The notes below the pieces were generated by a model. That model was not told where the DNA came from, did not search any database, and saw only the letters and a program-made list of their open reading frames with translations. Of a DNA stretch of 64,000 nt, positions 45,137-54,841 are shown one piece after another (the stretch's first letter is position 1; each line of letters starts with the position of its first letter). Source of the stretch: Glacieibacterium arshaanense. GTDB taxonomy: Bacteria > Pseudomonadota > Alphaproteobacteria > Sphingomonadales > Sphingomonadaceae. Location: NCBI RefSeq assembly GCF_004681125.1, contig NZ_SIHO01000003.1, positions 62,001 to 126,000 on the forward strand, written 5' to 3'. The translations under genes were made by a program, and so were the position numbers.

Positions 45137-45140
45137 AAGC

Positions 45141-46367
45141 CTAGACCAGTTCGCCGTGGAGTAGCGCCGGCAAGTCGCCGGTTTCGCCGCGGGCTTCGGC
45201 CATGAAGCGCGCCTTCAGAGGCGCAATGCGTTCGACGCCGGCGAGGCCGAGGCGGCGGACCAGTGCCGGGCCGCGGCCCTTGAGCGCGAACAGCCGGTTG
45301 AGCGCGTCGGTGACGCCGGCAACCATCGAATTGTCGAAGCGCCGCCATGCCGAATAGCGTGCCAGTACCGCCGGTGCGCCAAGATCGAGCCCGAGGCGGG
45401 CGCTTTCGACCAGCACCTGCGCCAGCGCCGCGACATCGCGCAGCCCCATGTTGAGTCCCTGGCCGGCAATCGGGTGGATACCGTGCGCGGCGTCACCGAT
45501 CAGCAGCAGCCGTTCGGCGCTGTAGGTTTCGGCGTGGTGGAAGCCCAGCGGATAGGATGATGACGGCGCGATCAGTTCGATCTTGCCGAGGAAGCCGCCA
45601 ATGCGCTTGTCGATTTCGGCAGCGAGCGCGCGCGGCCCGAGCTTGGTGTAGCCCGGCGCGTCCTCGTTTTCGATGCTCCAGACAATCGCCGAGCGGTTCG
45701 GCGCTTGCGGCACGCCCGTGAGCGGCAGAATGGCGAACGGCCCGGTGGGGTAGAAGAGTTCGAACGCAATGCTGTCGTGCGGGCGTTCGTGGCCGATCAT
45801 CGTGACGATCGCCGTCTGCGGGTAGCGCCACGACGACACGCGGATGCCGGCGCCTTCGCGCACCGACGAGCGGCGGCCGTCGGCGGCAATCACCAGCGGC
45901 GCGCGCAACGCGGTGCCATCGGCCAGCGTCACCGTGGCGCCGGTAGCTTCACGCTTGATGTCGGCAACGCGTGCCGGCGCAAACACCGACACGTTCTTGG
46001 CGGGTTTGGCAGCCGCCATCAGCGCGACGCGCAGAAGCCGGTTTTCGAGCATGTAGCCGAGCGGGTCGGCAGCTGCGCCTTCGGTGCGCGCATCGAAATG
46101 CAGGTGCAGCGGTGACAGTCCGTCGGTGACGCGGATCTGGTTAATAGCGCAGCCATGGTCGTCGAGCACCTGGCCCAGCCCGATGGCGCGCAGCATGCGC
46201 GCCGGGGCGCTGGCAATTGCCGAGGCGCGGCCGTCGAAACCCGGTGCCAGCGTTGCATCGAGATCGGCAGCATCGACCACCGTGCTGGTCAGGCCGTGCG
46301 CGTCGAGCGCCAGCGCCAGCGCCATGCCGACCAGACCACCGCCGATAATGATGACATCGCTTTGCAT
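45141..46367 (-). CDS. UbiH/UbiF-family FAD monooxygenase (ubiquinone biosynthesis)
   Basis: A 408-residue flavoprotein hydroxylase. The FAD motif IIIGGGLVGMALALAL starts the protein, a DGRRSSVREGAGI segment follows in the middle and GDAAHGIHPIAGQGLN is the conserved FAD/ribityl region. It most likely hydroxylates the ubiquinone ring. The ATG at 46367 matches the family N-terminus; a longer frame upstream lacks conservation. Which ring position is hydroxylated cannot be told from sequence. Confidence 0.88.
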   Translation of the reverse strand: MQSDVIIIGGGLVGMALALALDAHGLTSTVVDAADLDATLAPGFDGRASAIASAPARMLRAIGLGQVLDDHGCAINQIRVTDGLSPLHLHFDARTEGAAADPLGYMLENRLLRVALMAAAKPAKNVSVFAPARVADIKREATGATVTLADGTALRAPLVIAADGRRSSVREGAGIRVSSWRYPQTAIVTMIGHERPHDSIAFELFYPTGPFAILPLTGVPQAPNRSAIVWSIENEDAPGYTKLGPRALAAEIDKRIGGFLGKIELIAPSSSYPLGFHHAETYSAERLLLIGDAAHGIHPIAGQGLNMGLRDVAALAQVLVESARLGLDLGAPAVLARYSAWRRFDNSMVAGVTDALNRLFALKGRGPALVRRLGLAGVERIAPLKARFMAEARGETGDLPALLHGELV

Positions 46368-46552
46368 GCACCCCTCATAGCGCTGCAAGGCGCGGCTGCG
46401 AAGCGGCGGATTGTCTCAATTGCCGCCATTTACGGTGCCTAAAATTCAGGCTGGTCGAAATCGACGATTAATTTTTGTGCAATGACACCGGGTCCGTTGC
46501 ATAGGCCATGCGCTGCGACACCGGCAATCGCAACTGGCACGATAATTGAATG

Positions 46553-46648
46553 GGACAATGCGGGTGCCCTTCGGGTTCCTGCGCCAATCGGGGTTCATGG
46601 TGAACCTTCTGCGACTTACGGCCGGAGGCAATGCTTCCGGCCGCTTTT
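46553..46648 (+). ncRNA. candidate small RNA with terminator
   Basis: About 96 bases with three hairpins: CCC-ttc-GGG around 46567-46575, GGTTCA-tgg-TGAACC at 46592-46606, and a terminator stem CGGCCGGA/TCCGGCCG at 46619-46643 followed by TTTT at 46645-46648. GATAAT at 46541-46546 is a good -10 for a start near 46553; a matching -35 is weak. No coding frame fits. The sequence does not resemble 6S, 4.5S or tmRNA as far as I can tell. Confidence 0.5.
46619..46648 (+). terminator. rho-independent terminator of candidate small RNA
   Basis: A GC-rich stem of about eight to eleven pairs with a short AAT-type loop is followed by GCTTTT. It lies 130 bases before ftsK, on the same strand. Confidence 0.75.
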
Positions 46649-46780
46649 CGTCCCCAGATTTCGTCGCAAGCGTCAGCGTCCAACCTTGACCGATTCGGCG
46701 CCAGACGGCATCGTCTGCGCAGCATCGACCGGTGTTGAGGCCCGTCTCGGGCCCGCCGGTGGGCGCATGGGGACTGACAC

Positions 46781-49138
46781 ATGGCGAGTACCGCCGCCGG
46801 CGCACGCCGCGGCTCCAGCAGCGAAACCACCGGCTCACGCGGGATCGTGGCGCGCGCCACAAGTGCGTTGCGCGCCACTGGCCGCATCATTTCCGGTGTC
46901 GCGCTACTCGCCCTGGCGCTGGCGCTGGCCGCCGCGCTGATCAGCTACAGTGCGCTCGACCCGTCGCTCAACACCGTCACGTCGCGCCCCGCCGGCAATC
47001 TGGCGGGTGTGCCGGGCGCGTGGTTTGCCGACCTGGCGCTGCAACTGTTCGGCTACGCAGCCGCCGCGCTGGTGCCGCCGCTGGCGGTGGCCGGTGTCCG
47101 GCAGCTGCTCGGACGCGGTTTGGCACCGTGGCGCCGGATGCTGCTGGCGAGCCTGTTTGGCATACTGGCTCTCGCTGCAACGCTCGGGATCGCGCTACCG
47201 GGTCCCGATGTGCGGCTGCCTTCAGGGGCCGGCGGCATCGTCGGCTTGATTGCTGCGCGACTGATCGCGATTGCCGGCGAAACGGCGTGGCTCGCTGAAG
47301 TTTCGGTGGCGCTGCTGGCGGCGCTGCTGCTCGGGCTGACCGCCGTCGGGCTGTTGATTTGGGGTTCGGGGCTGACACTAGGCGACGGCGGCGCGCTGCT
47401 GCGGCTGCTGCGACGCAAACCGGCCGATGACGCCGACGACGAGCCCGCTGCAATCGTGCGGCGGCCGCGTGCAGTGCGTGAAGCGGACGACGATGTCGAA
47501 CCGGTCACCGCCGAAACCGCCGCAGCACCGCGCACGACAATCGTTGCCGCCAAGCCGGCGCCTGCATCGACCAAGCGCGCCGAGAAAGACCGCCAGCCGG
47601 GGCTCGACCTGCGCGACCGCTATGTGCTGCCGGCGCTGGCGTTGCTGACACCGGCGCCCAAATCGCAGGGCGCGCGCATCGACGCTGCCGCGCTTGAACA
47701 GAATGCCCGACTGCTCGAATCGGTGCTCGAAGATTTCGGGGTCAAGGGCCGCATCGGCGAAGTCCGCCCCGGCCCCGTGGTCACCATGTACGAACTCGAA
47801 CCCGCAGCAGGAATCAAGGCGAGCCGCGTCATCGGGCTGGCAGATGACATTGCGCGGTCGATGAGCGCGCTGTCGGCGCGCGTCGCCGTGGTCGCCGGCC
47901 GCAACGTTATCGGCATCGAGCTGCCGAACAACCGCCGCGAGACCGTCTATCTGGCTGAAATGCTCGGCTCTGCTGCGTTCGATGACCAGAACGCCAGCCT
48001 GCCGCTGGTGCTCGGCAAGAACATTGCCGGTGATCCGGTCATCGCCGACCTGTCGCCGATGCCGCATCTGCTGATTGCCGGCACCACCGGCTCGGGCAAG
48101 TCGGTCGGGCTCAACTGCATGATCCTGTCGTTGCTGTACCGGCTATCGCCCGAACAGTGCCGGATGATCATGATCGATCCGAAGATGCTCGAACTGTCGG
48201 TCTATGACGGTATCCCGCACCTGCTGGCGCCGGTGGTGACCGAGCCGGCGAAGGCAATCCGCGCGCTCAAATGGGCGGTCGAGCAGATGGAGGACCGCTA
48301 TCGCATGATGGCGAGCATCAATGTGCGCTCGCTGTCGGGTTTCAACCAGCGCGTCCGTGAAGCGAAGGTCAGCGGCAAGCCGTTCGAGCGCAAGGTCCAC
48401 ACCGGTTACGACCAGGAATCGGGCACGCCGATCTACGAGGTCGAGCGGCTTGAATTCGAGCCGTTGCCGTTGATCGTCATCGTCGTCGACGAGCTTGCCG
48501 ACTTGATGATGACCGCAGGCAAGGAAGTCGAATTCCTGATCCAGCGCCTCGCGCAAAAGGCGCGCGCGGCGGGCATCCACCTGATTATGGCGACGCAGCG
48601 CCCGTCGGTCGATGTCATCACCGGCGTCATCAAGGCCAATCTGCCGACGCGCATCAGCTTTGCCGTCACCAGCAAGATCGATAGCCGCACCATCCTGGGT
48701 GAACAGGGTGCCGAGCAGCTGCTCGGCAAGGGCGACATGCTCTACATGCCCGGCGGCAAGCAGGTCGTGCGCGTTCACGGGCCGTTCGTCAGCGACGAGG
48801 AAGTCGAGGCGGTTGCCGACCATTGGCGCACGCAAGGCCATCCCGAATATCTCGAAGCTGTCACCGAGGAGCCCGACGACGACGGCCCCGGAGGCGGCTT
48901 CGGCCTCGATGTCGGCGGCAAGGGTGGCGACGAGGAAGCCGACCTGTATCAAAAGGCCATCCGTGTCGTCGCCGAAAGCCAGAAGGCCTCGACCAGCTAC
49001 ATCCAGCGCCAATTGCGCATCGGCTATAACAACGCCGCACGGCTGATCGAGCAGATGGAAAAGGACGGCTATGTCGGCGCCGCCGACCATGTCGGACGCC
49101 GCGAGGTGTTGATCGACGGCAGCGGGGAGCGGATCTGA
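46781..49138 (+). CDS. ftsK: DNA translocase FtsK
   Basis: A 785-residue FtsK/SpoIIIE protein. About four N-terminal transmembrane segments (residues 38-215) anchor it at the division septum, a short charged linker follows, and the motor domain carries Walker A AGTTGSGKSVGLNCM and Walker B LPLIVIVVDELADLM. The C-terminal gamma winged helix (QKASTSYIQRQLRIGYNNAA) recognises polar DNA signals and activates XerCD. It resolves chromosome dimers and pumps DNA during division. The linker is short compared with E. coli FtsK. The stop overlaps the next gene's ATG. Confidence 0.97.
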   Translation: MASTAAGARRGSSSETTGSRGIVARATSALRATGRIISGVALLALALALAAALISYSALDPSLNTVTSRPAGNLAGVPGAWFADLALQLFGYAAAALVPPLAVAGVRQLLGRGLAPWRRMLLASLFGILALAATLGIALPGPDVRLPSGAGGIVGLIAARLIAIAGETAWLAEVSVALLAALLLGLTAVGLLIWGSGLTLGDGGALLRLLRRKPADDADDEPAAIVRRPRAVREADDDVEPVTAETAAAPRTTIVAAKPAPASTKRAEKDRQPGLDLRDRYVLPALALLTPAPKSQGARIDAAALEQNARLLESVLEDFGVKGRIGEVRPGPVVTMYELEPAAGIKASRVIGLADDIARSMSALSARVAVVAGRNVIGIELPNNRRETVYLAEMLGSAAFDDQNASLPLVLGKNIAGDPVIADLSPMPHLLIAGTTGSGKSVGLNCMILSLLYRLSPEQCRMIMIDPKMLELSVYDGIPHLLAPVVTEPAKAIRALKWAVEQMEDRYRMMASINVRSLSGFNQRVREAKVSGKPFERKVHTGYDQESGTPIYEVERLEFEPLPLIVIVVDELADLMMTAGKEVEFLIQRLAQKARAAGIHLIMATQRPSVDVITGVIKANLPTRISFAVTSKIDSRTILGEQGAEQLLGKGDMLYMPGGKQVVRVHGPFVSDEEVEAVADHWRTQGHPEYLEAVTEEPDDDGPGGGFGLDVGGKGGDEEADLYQKAIRVVAESQKASTSYIQRQLRIGYNNAARLIEQMEKDGYVGAADHVGRREVLIDGSGERI

Positions 49139-49578
49139 TGCCTTTGGAACAGATATTCAGCATCGCCAGCGGTGTTGCCATGCTTGGTTGGCTGCTGCTG
49201 GTGCTGGCGCCGTTCAACCGCAAATTGCTGGTACGCGGCGCGCGTATTGTCGTGGCACTGTTGTGCGGCGGCTATGCCAGCCTGCTCGCCCATGCGCTGC
49301 TGGCGGGACCGGGCGCGCCGGCGGGGGCGGGGTTCGGCAGCCTCGAAGGTGTGTCGCTACTGTTTTCGGCGCGCGGCGCGCTGCTCGCCGGCTGGGTGCA
49401 CTATCTGGCGTTCGACCTTTTCGTCGGCAGCTGGGAAGTCGAAAATGCGGGCGCCCACGGCATTGCGCACTGGCTGGTGCTGCCGTGCCTGTTCTTCACG
49501 TTGATGGCGGGGCCGGTCGGGTTGCTGCTCTACCTGTTGCTGCGCGCCACCATCGGTAAACCGGCGCGCCTGGCTTGA
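49138..49578 (+). CDS. DUF4281 (ABA4-like) membrane protein
   Basis: A 146-residue membrane protein with four hydrophobic segments. LEQIFSIASGVAMLGWLLLV, the loop ARGALLAGWVHYLAFDLFVG and WEVENAGAHGIAHWLVLP match the ABA4-like family, named from a plant protein needed for neoxanthin formation. Its bacterial function is unknown. Coupling to ftsK by an overlapped start (TGATG) is probably positional only. Confidence 0.88.
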   Translation: MPLEQIFSIASGVAMLGWLLLVLAPFNRKLLVRGARIVVALLCGGYASLLAHALLAGPGAPAGAGFGSLEGVSLLFSARGALLAGWVHYLAFDLFVGSWEVENAGAHGIAHWLVLPCLFFTLMAGPVGLLLYLLLRATIGKPARLA

Positions 49579-49985
49579 GCCATGTCACCACCGGTGGTTG
49601 CCTGTGTGGCGGGCTGCGTTATGCCGCAGCGGGCGTGCCCGACAACGCCGGTCTGTGCTTTTGCGCTGATTGCCGCAAAGCCTCGGGCGGCGCGGGCATC
49701 GGCTTCATGGGATTTTCCAGCAGCGCGCTGACGTTCAGCGGCGCAGCCCGGCAATATGTCTCCAAGTCGGCGCGTGGGAGCGACGCGGTGCGCAACTTCT
49801 GCCCCGTCTGCGGCAGCTTGGTGTTTGGCGGCATCGTCGGCACCGACACCGATCACACCATCTATGCCGGCTCGCTCGATGACCCGGCGGTTTTCGTGCC
49901 ACAGATTGTCATCTTCAACCGTGACCGGCCGGTCTGGGCGCCGCTGCCGGCTGGTCTCAGCGTTTTCGAAGCGATGCCGGACTAG
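49575..49985 (+). CDS. GFA family (formaldehyde-activating-like) zinc protein
   Basis: A 136-residue GFA/CENP-V-type protein. Zinc-ligand cysteines occur in GGCLCGGLRY, LCFCADCRKASG and FCPVCGSLVF in the expected order. The family includes putative glutathione-dependent formaldehyde-activating enzymes, though that activity is disputed for many members. The start is TTG 49575, overlapping the preceding stop as TTGA. Confidence 0.9.
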   Translation: MSHVTTGGCLCGGLRYAAAGVPDNAGLCFCADCRKASGGAGIGFMGFSSSALTFSGAARQYVSKSARGSDAVRNFCPVCGSLVFGGIVGTDTDHTIYAGSLDDPAVFVPQIVIFNRDRPVWAPLPAGLSVFEAMPD

Positions 49986-50392
49986 GCCAGCACGCCGCGG
50001 CTTCGCATCGCCACCGCGTAAACCAGCAACAACGCCGCGACCGCGACGATTCCGGCGGGCAGACCGATGCTGCCGCCTGGTGCCGGGTAAATGAACGCGA
50101 CCAGCAGCATCCCCGCCGCCCCCGCCAGCGACAGCGCCAGCAACGAAACTGCCGAGGCGCGGCGCAGCAGCAACAACAGGCTGCCGAGCAATCCCGCCCA
50201 GGTCGCGATGCCCCAGACCGCGAAGGTCCACGTCGGTAGCGAATAGACATGGTCCTTCACCGCCTGCGCGACGCTTTCCATATAAGGCTCGTACTGCGTT
50301 GCGGTGGCGGTAAAATCGACAGCCGCCATGCCGTTCCACAGCACCGCCACGATGCCGACGGCCCAAAGGTGCCACGGTGTTCGAACTGTCAT
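49982..50392 (-). CDS. small four-helix membrane protein, unknown
   Basis: A 136-residue inner-membrane protein with four hydrophobic segments (near residues 8-27, 50-75, 82-103 and 108-130). I recognise no family signature; a short polar loop FTATATQYEPYMESVAQAV follows the first helix. The ATG at 50392 has a strong GGGAGGGAG sequence upstream. It follows the TSUP transporter gene by 38 bases and overlaps the converging GFA gene by four. Confidence 0.75.
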   Translation of the reverse strand: MTVRTPWHLWAVGIVAVLWNGMAAVDFTATATQYEPYMESVAQAVKDHVYSLPTWTFAVWGIATWAGLLGSLLLLLRRASAVSLLALSLAGAAGMLLVAFIYPAPGGSIGLPAGIVAVAALLLVYAVAMRSRGVLA

Positions 50393-50430
50393 CGCTCCCT
50401 CCCCAGGCAACGCAATGGACGATACGCTTT

Positions 50431-51174
50431 TCAGCCGCGCAGAAACAGCCCGATGGTCAGTGCGATGCCGATGACCACGACGCCGACCTTGAGCACCATG
50501 ACCGGCACCCGTTTCAAGGCATGCGCGCCGAGGTAGCCGCCGAGCATCGAGCCGCTGCCGATCGCCAGCGCATAGCCCCATGCCACCGCGCCAGAGAACA
50601 CGAACACCAATGTCGCGGTGAAGTTCGACAGCGATACCAGCACGTTCTTGGTGCCCGCGGCATTGCGCACCGGCATGCGTGCCAGCGTCAGCGCGGCGAG
50701 TGTCATGATGCCGGCGCCGCCGCCGAAAAAGCCGCTGTAGATGGCGATCGCGGCCTGGATCAGCCCCGAAACCCATGCCGGCGGCGGCACGCTTTGCGCG
50801 TGCGGCTTCGGGCCGAAGCTGCTCCACGCAAACAGCCCGGTGGCACCAAGCACCAGCCACGGCACCATCGCGGCAAACACCTTTGAGGGCGTCTGCAGCA
50901 GAAGGAACGCCCCGGCGACGCCGCCGATCAACGTGATGATCGCCATCGCCTTGAACGACAGCCGTTCGGCATTCGCCACCAGCGACCGGCCAGCGTAGCC
51001 CGTCGTCACCTGACCGGGAAACAGCGCCACCGTCGAGGTAATGTTCGCCAGCCGCGGGTCGAGACCGGCAAAGATCAGCGCCGGCAAGGTCACGAACGAG
51101 CCGCCGCCGGCGAGCGCGTTCTGCACGCCCGCCCACAGCCCGGCGCCAAACAGCAACAGGAAGGTCAGCGCCAC
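50431..51174 (-). CDS. TSUP family transporter (TauE/SafE-like)
   Basis: A 247-residue polytopic membrane protein with about eight segments. LWAGVQNALAGGGSFVTLPALI and SGFFGGGAGIMTLAALTLA are the two TSUP glycine motifs, one in each half. The family moves sulfite, sulfonates or similar anions. GTG 51174 is chosen because the frame upstream overlaps the dehydrogenase gene without family similarity; only one base separates it from that gene's stop. Confidence 0.88.
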   Translation of the reverse strand: MALTFLLLFGAGLWAGVQNALAGGGSFVTLPALIFAGLDPRLANITSTVALFPGQVTTGYAGRSLVANAERLSFKAMAIITLIGGVAGAFLLLQTPSKVFAAMVPWLVLGATGLFAWSSFGPKPHAQSVPPPAWVSGLIQAAIAIYSGFFGGGAGIMTLAALTLARMPVRNAAGTKNVLVSLSNFTATLVFVFSGAVAWGYALAIGSGSMLGGYLGAHALKRVPVMVLKVGVVVIGIALTIGLFLRG

Positions 51175-51175
51175 G

Positions 51176-51949
51176 CTATTGCGCCGAAATGCCGCCGTCG
51201 ATGAACAACCCGTGCCCGGTGACGAACTTCGCCTCGTCCGACACGAGATACACAGCGCCCCAGGCGATATCGTCGGGCTCGCCGACACGGCCGAGCGGCA
51301 CTTGCCGGCCAAGCTTGGCGAGGCCCTCCTCGCGGCCCATCGCGCCGGTGAGATTGTTCAGGATCGGCGTATCGACGAACACCGGATGGATCGAGTTGCA
51401 GTTGATGTTGTAGCGGCGCTTGGCGCAGTGCAGCGCCACCGACTTGGTCAGGTGCCGCACACCGGCCTTCGCTGAGTTATAAGCCGCCATATTGTGGCCG
51501 GCGATGACCCCGGCGATCGAACTGATGTTGAGGATCGAGCCATGCTGGTTGTCGCGCGCGCAAGTGGCCGCCATCAGCGGCAGCGCCAGCTTGCAGCCGT
51601 AGAACACGCTGTCGAGATCGATGCGATGCACCTTGTGCCAGGTTTCGAAAGTGGTTTCCTCGACGGTGCCGCCGTCGCCGACGCCGGCATTGTTGACCAG
51701 GATGTGCAGTCCGCCGAAGGTTGCCTCGGCAAACGCCAGTGCGGCTTCCCACTGCGCCGGATCGGTGACGTCATGGCCGAACGACGCGGCATTGGCGCCA
51801 AGCTCGGCGGCCTTGGCAGCGGCGCCGGCAGCGTTGATGTCGGTGAGCAGCACCCGCGCGCCCTCGGCGATGAACTTCGTCGACATGGCGGCGCCCAGCC
51901 CCGATGCCGCGCCGGTTACCAGAATGATCTTGCCTGCCAATCGTGCCAC
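51176..51949 (-). CDS. short-chain dehydrogenase/reductase
   Basis: A 257-residue classical SDR. The cofactor site is LVTGAASGLGAAM, the NNAGVGDGG strand follows, and the catalytic tetrad includes the Ser of ISSIAG with YNSAK. FVTGHGLFIDGG closes the fold. The substrate is unknown; such enzymes near TonB receptors often act on steroids or aromatic alcohols, but nothing here shows that. GTG 51949 is preceded by GGAGA. Confidence 0.92.
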   Translation of the reverse strand: MARLAGKIILVTGAASGLGAAMSTKFIAEGARVLLTDINAAGAAAKAAELGANAASFGHDVTDPAQWEAALAFAEATFGGLHILVNNAGVGDGGTVEETTFETWHKVHRIDLDSVFYGCKLALPLMAATCARDNQHGSILNISSIAGVIAGHNMAAYNSAKAGVRHLTKSVALHCAKRRYNINCNSIHPVFVDTPILNNLTGAMGREEGLAKLGRQVPLGRVGEPDDIAWGAVYLVSDEAKFVTGHGLFIDGGISAQ

Positions 51950-52158
51950 TGTTGCTCTCCGCCAAGGTTGTTTCTGCATGACCATGGCCATGGTGAAGAC
52001 GCGAGGCAAGCCGGTTCAAGTGATGCTGGCGGGCAACACTGCCGTTTACGTCAACCGCCGCGACAATGTCGACGCCTTGCCCGCCTGCTGGCGTTAACGT
52101 AATCGTTGCCGCAACAACCAGTGGTTACGCTGGTCACGCAGTTCCAGGGGAGAAGATC

Positions 52159-54771
52159 ATGAAGCGTATTCTTTTGATGTCGGTGTGTCTGCTTGCCATG
52201 CCGGGTGTGGCATTGGCGCAATCGACTGCCGGCGACGCGCCGGCGACCAATTCGTCGCGGCCAACCGACGCACAGGACGCAGATACCGGTAGTGCCAGCA
52301 CCGGCAACTACCAGGGCGACATCATCATCACCGCCACCAAGCGCAGCCAGACGCTGAGCGAAGTGCCGATCGCCGTGTCCGCCGTCACCGGCGACCAGCT
52401 GCGCAATTCGGGCGCGGTCGATATCCGTGCGCTCAACCAGCTTTCGCCGTCGCTACTCGTTTCGTCGGCTTCGGCCGAAACATCGGGCGCCGCGCGTATC
52501 CGCGGTATCGGCACCGTCGGTGAAAACCCCGGTCTTGAAAGCTCGGTCGCCACCTTCATCGACGGCGTCTACCGGTCGCGCACCGGCGTCGGCCTGTCCG
52601 AACTCGGCGGTGTCGAACGCATCGAAGTGCTGCGCGGTCCGCAGGGCACGCTGTTCGGCCGTAACGCCTCGGCCGGTCTGATCAGCATCACCACGCTGCG
52701 TCCCAAGTTCGATATCGGCGGCTACGCGGCAGCGAGCTACGGCAACTACAACGCCATTCGCCTTGAAGGCGGCGTCACCGGCGGCATCACCGACAAGGTC
52801 GCTGCCCGTGTCGACGGCGTGTTCTTCAAGCGCGATGGCTTCATCGAAAACGTCATCAACGGCGAAGACGTCAACAACCGCGATCGCTGGCTGGTGCGCG
52901 GCAAGGTGCTCATCGAGCCCAACGACAACCTCAGCATCCTGATCATCGGCGACTATGCCAGCCGTTCGGAAGAATGCTGCGCTTCGGACTATAGCCCGGC
53001 GCAGACCGCGACCAAGGACGCCCAGGGCAATCTGCTGATCAGCGGCAACAACGCGGTCATCAACCTGCTGCGTAGCCCGGCGCTCGGCGGCATCATCACC
53101 GATACGCCCTATTCGCGGAAGACCTCGATCACCCCGGGCCGCAATTACAATTCCGATGTCACCGACTGGGGCTTTTCGGGCCAGATCGACTGGACGTTCG
53201 GCGCGGTCAACATGACCTCGATCACCGCCTATCGCGACTGGAAGCTGACGCGTGGCCAGGACGCCGACTTCAACAATGTCGACATTCTGTATCGCACCGC
53301 GGCGACCAACGAGTTCAAGACCTTCAGCCAGGAACTGCGCTTCCAGGGCGAGGCCTTTGACAACAAGCTCAACTGGCTGGTCGGCGGCTATTACGCCAAT
53401 GAAAAGCTCAACACATTTGACGACCTCAAGTACGGTCAGCAGTATCAGCAATATGCCAACGGGCTGATTGCCGCGACCGGGCTTAGCTATGACACGATCG
53501 GCAGGATCCTCGGCCAGCCGTCGATGAACGGCACCGGCATCGTGTCGGACACCTATGCGCAGAACTCGAACAACTGGGCGCTGTTCACCCACGACGAGTT
53601 CAACATCACCGACAAGCTGACGCTGACTGCCGGTATCCGCTACACGCACGAAACCAAGTCGCTCGATGCCAATCTGCTCGCCAACAACACTTTCTGCACG
53701 GCGATCTCGGCGTCACCGTTCCGCGCCTTGAACGCGCTGCCCTGCGCGATCAACAGTCGCGTCAACGGCATCTACAGCGGCGAAATCAGCGAAGGCGCCT
53801 GGTCGGGCACTGCAGTGGTGAGCTATGAGTTCAACAAGCAGCTGATGACCTATGCGAGCTACGCGCGCGGCTACAAGGCGGGCGGTTACAACCTCGACCG
53901 CGCGGCGCTGATCACCGGCAGCCCGAACATCTCGCAGCTCGAGTTCGAGCCTGAAACCGTCAACGCCTATGAACTCGGCGCGAAGTTCAACGGTCATAAC
54001 TTCAACCTTAACGCGGCGCTGTTCTACTCTACCTTCAGCGGCTTCCAGCTCAACACCTTCAACGGGCTGGCGTTCATCGTCGCCAACATCCAGGCCTGCA
54101 AGACCGACCTGAACGGCCTCAATGCCGACGCCTTCAACGACACCGGCCAGTGCGCGCCGGACAACATGAAGTCGGGCGTTTCGACGCGCGGTATCGAACT
54201 CGAAGCCGCCGTCTACCTGACCGACACCTTCCAGGTCAGCAGCGGCTTCACCTATGCCGACGCCAAGTATGACCAGCAGATCGTCAGCTCGGCACCGCTG
54301 GTCGCAACGCCGGGCAACCCCAACGCCAACGCCGTGTTGCCTAACCCGACACTGGCGCTGCTGCCCGGTGCCAACCTGTCGAACGCACCCAAGTATGTCA
54401 TGACCGGTTCGGCAACGTGGACGCCGCCGATCCCCGGCACCGACATGACCGCGCTCGCCTATGCCGACTTCCGCTATCAGTCGGGCTTTAACTCGGGTTC
54501 GGATCTGTTCCCCGAAAAGGAAACGCAGGGTGTTGTCGTCGTCAATGCACGTATCGGCATCAACGGCGCCAAGGATCGCTGGTCGCTCGAACTCTGGGCG
54601 CAGAACCTGTTCAACGTCAACTACAACCAGGTGACGTTCAACACGCCGGTGCAGGGTTCGAGTTCGCAGGGTCTCGTCGCCAAGGGCCTCGCGGCCTCGG
54701 CAACGACGCTGTTCGGCAACTTCGTTTCCGAACCCCGCCTGTTCGGCGCGACGATCCGCACGCGCTTCTAA
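52159..54771 (+). CDS. TonB-dependent receptor
   Basis: An 870-residue outer-membrane receptor. The signal peptide ends at VALAQ (about residue 22). A possible TonB box region IIITATKRSQTLSEVPIAV leads into the plug (to VEVLRGPQGTLFGRNASAG) and a large beta barrel ending TIRTRF with the terminal aromatic residue. GGGGAGAAG precedes the ATG at 52159. It belongs to the large sphingomonad receptor group near IPR-type FecA/oar lookalikes; no ligand is evident. The SDR gene is divergent. Confidence 0.94.
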   Translation: MKRILLMSVCLLAMPGVALAQSTAGDAPATNSSRPTDAQDADTGSASTGNYQGDIIITATKRSQTLSEVPIAVSAVTGDQLRNSGAVDIRALNQLSPSLLVSSASAETSGAARIRGIGTVGENPGLESSVATFIDGVYRSRTGVGLSELGGVERIEVLRGPQGTLFGRNASAGLISITTLRPKFDIGGYAAASYGNYNAIRLEGGVTGGITDKVAARVDGVFFKRDGFIENVINGEDVNNRDRWLVRGKVLIEPNDNLSILIIGDYASRSEECCASDYSPAQTATKDAQGNLLISGNNAVINLLRSPALGGIITDTPYSRKTSITPGRNYNSDVTDWGFSGQIDWTFGAVNMTSITAYRDWKLTRGQDADFNNVDILYRTAATNEFKTFSQELRFQGEAFDNKLNWLVGGYYANEKLNTFDDLKYGQQYQQYANGLIAATGLSYDTIGRILGQPSMNGTGIVSDTYAQNSNNWALFTHDEFNITDKLTLTAGIRYTHETKSLDANLLANNTFCTAISASPFRALNALPCAINSRVNGIYSGEISEGAWSGTAVVSYEFNKQLMTYASYARGYKAGGYNLDRAALITGSPNISQLEFEPETVNAYELGAKFNGHNFNLNAALFYSTFSGFQLNTFNGLAFIVANIQACKTDLNGLNADAFNDTGQCAPDNMKSGVSTRGIELEAAVYLTDTFQVSSGFTYADAKYDQQIVSSAPLVATPGNPNANAVLPNPTLALLPGANLSNAPKYVMTGSATWTPPIPGTDMTALAYADFRYQSGFNSGSDLFPEKETQGVVVVNARIGINGAKDRWSLELWAQNLFNVNYNQVTFNTPVQGSSSQGLVAKGLAASATTLFGNFVSEPRLFGATIRTRF

Positions 54772-54795
54772 GCCGCGGCGCAGCTCAAGCTATCA

Positions 54796-54827
54796 GGGGC
54801 GTCCGCACTTCGGTGCGGGCGCCCTTT
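54796..54827 (+). terminator. rho-independent terminator after TonB receptor
   Basis: GGGCGTCCGCAC pairs with GTGCGGGCGCCC around a TTCG tetraloop, with one G-T wobble pair, followed by TTT. It ends the receptor transcript before repeat copy E. Confidence 0.85.
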
Positions 54828-54841
54828 GTTTGTTTGAAAGG

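Noticed and set aside
46482-46940. Overlapping frames on both strands in the region before ftsK
   Set aside because: They cross the candidate small RNA and its terminator and show no similarity; the ftsK start at 46781 has the conserved reading frame.
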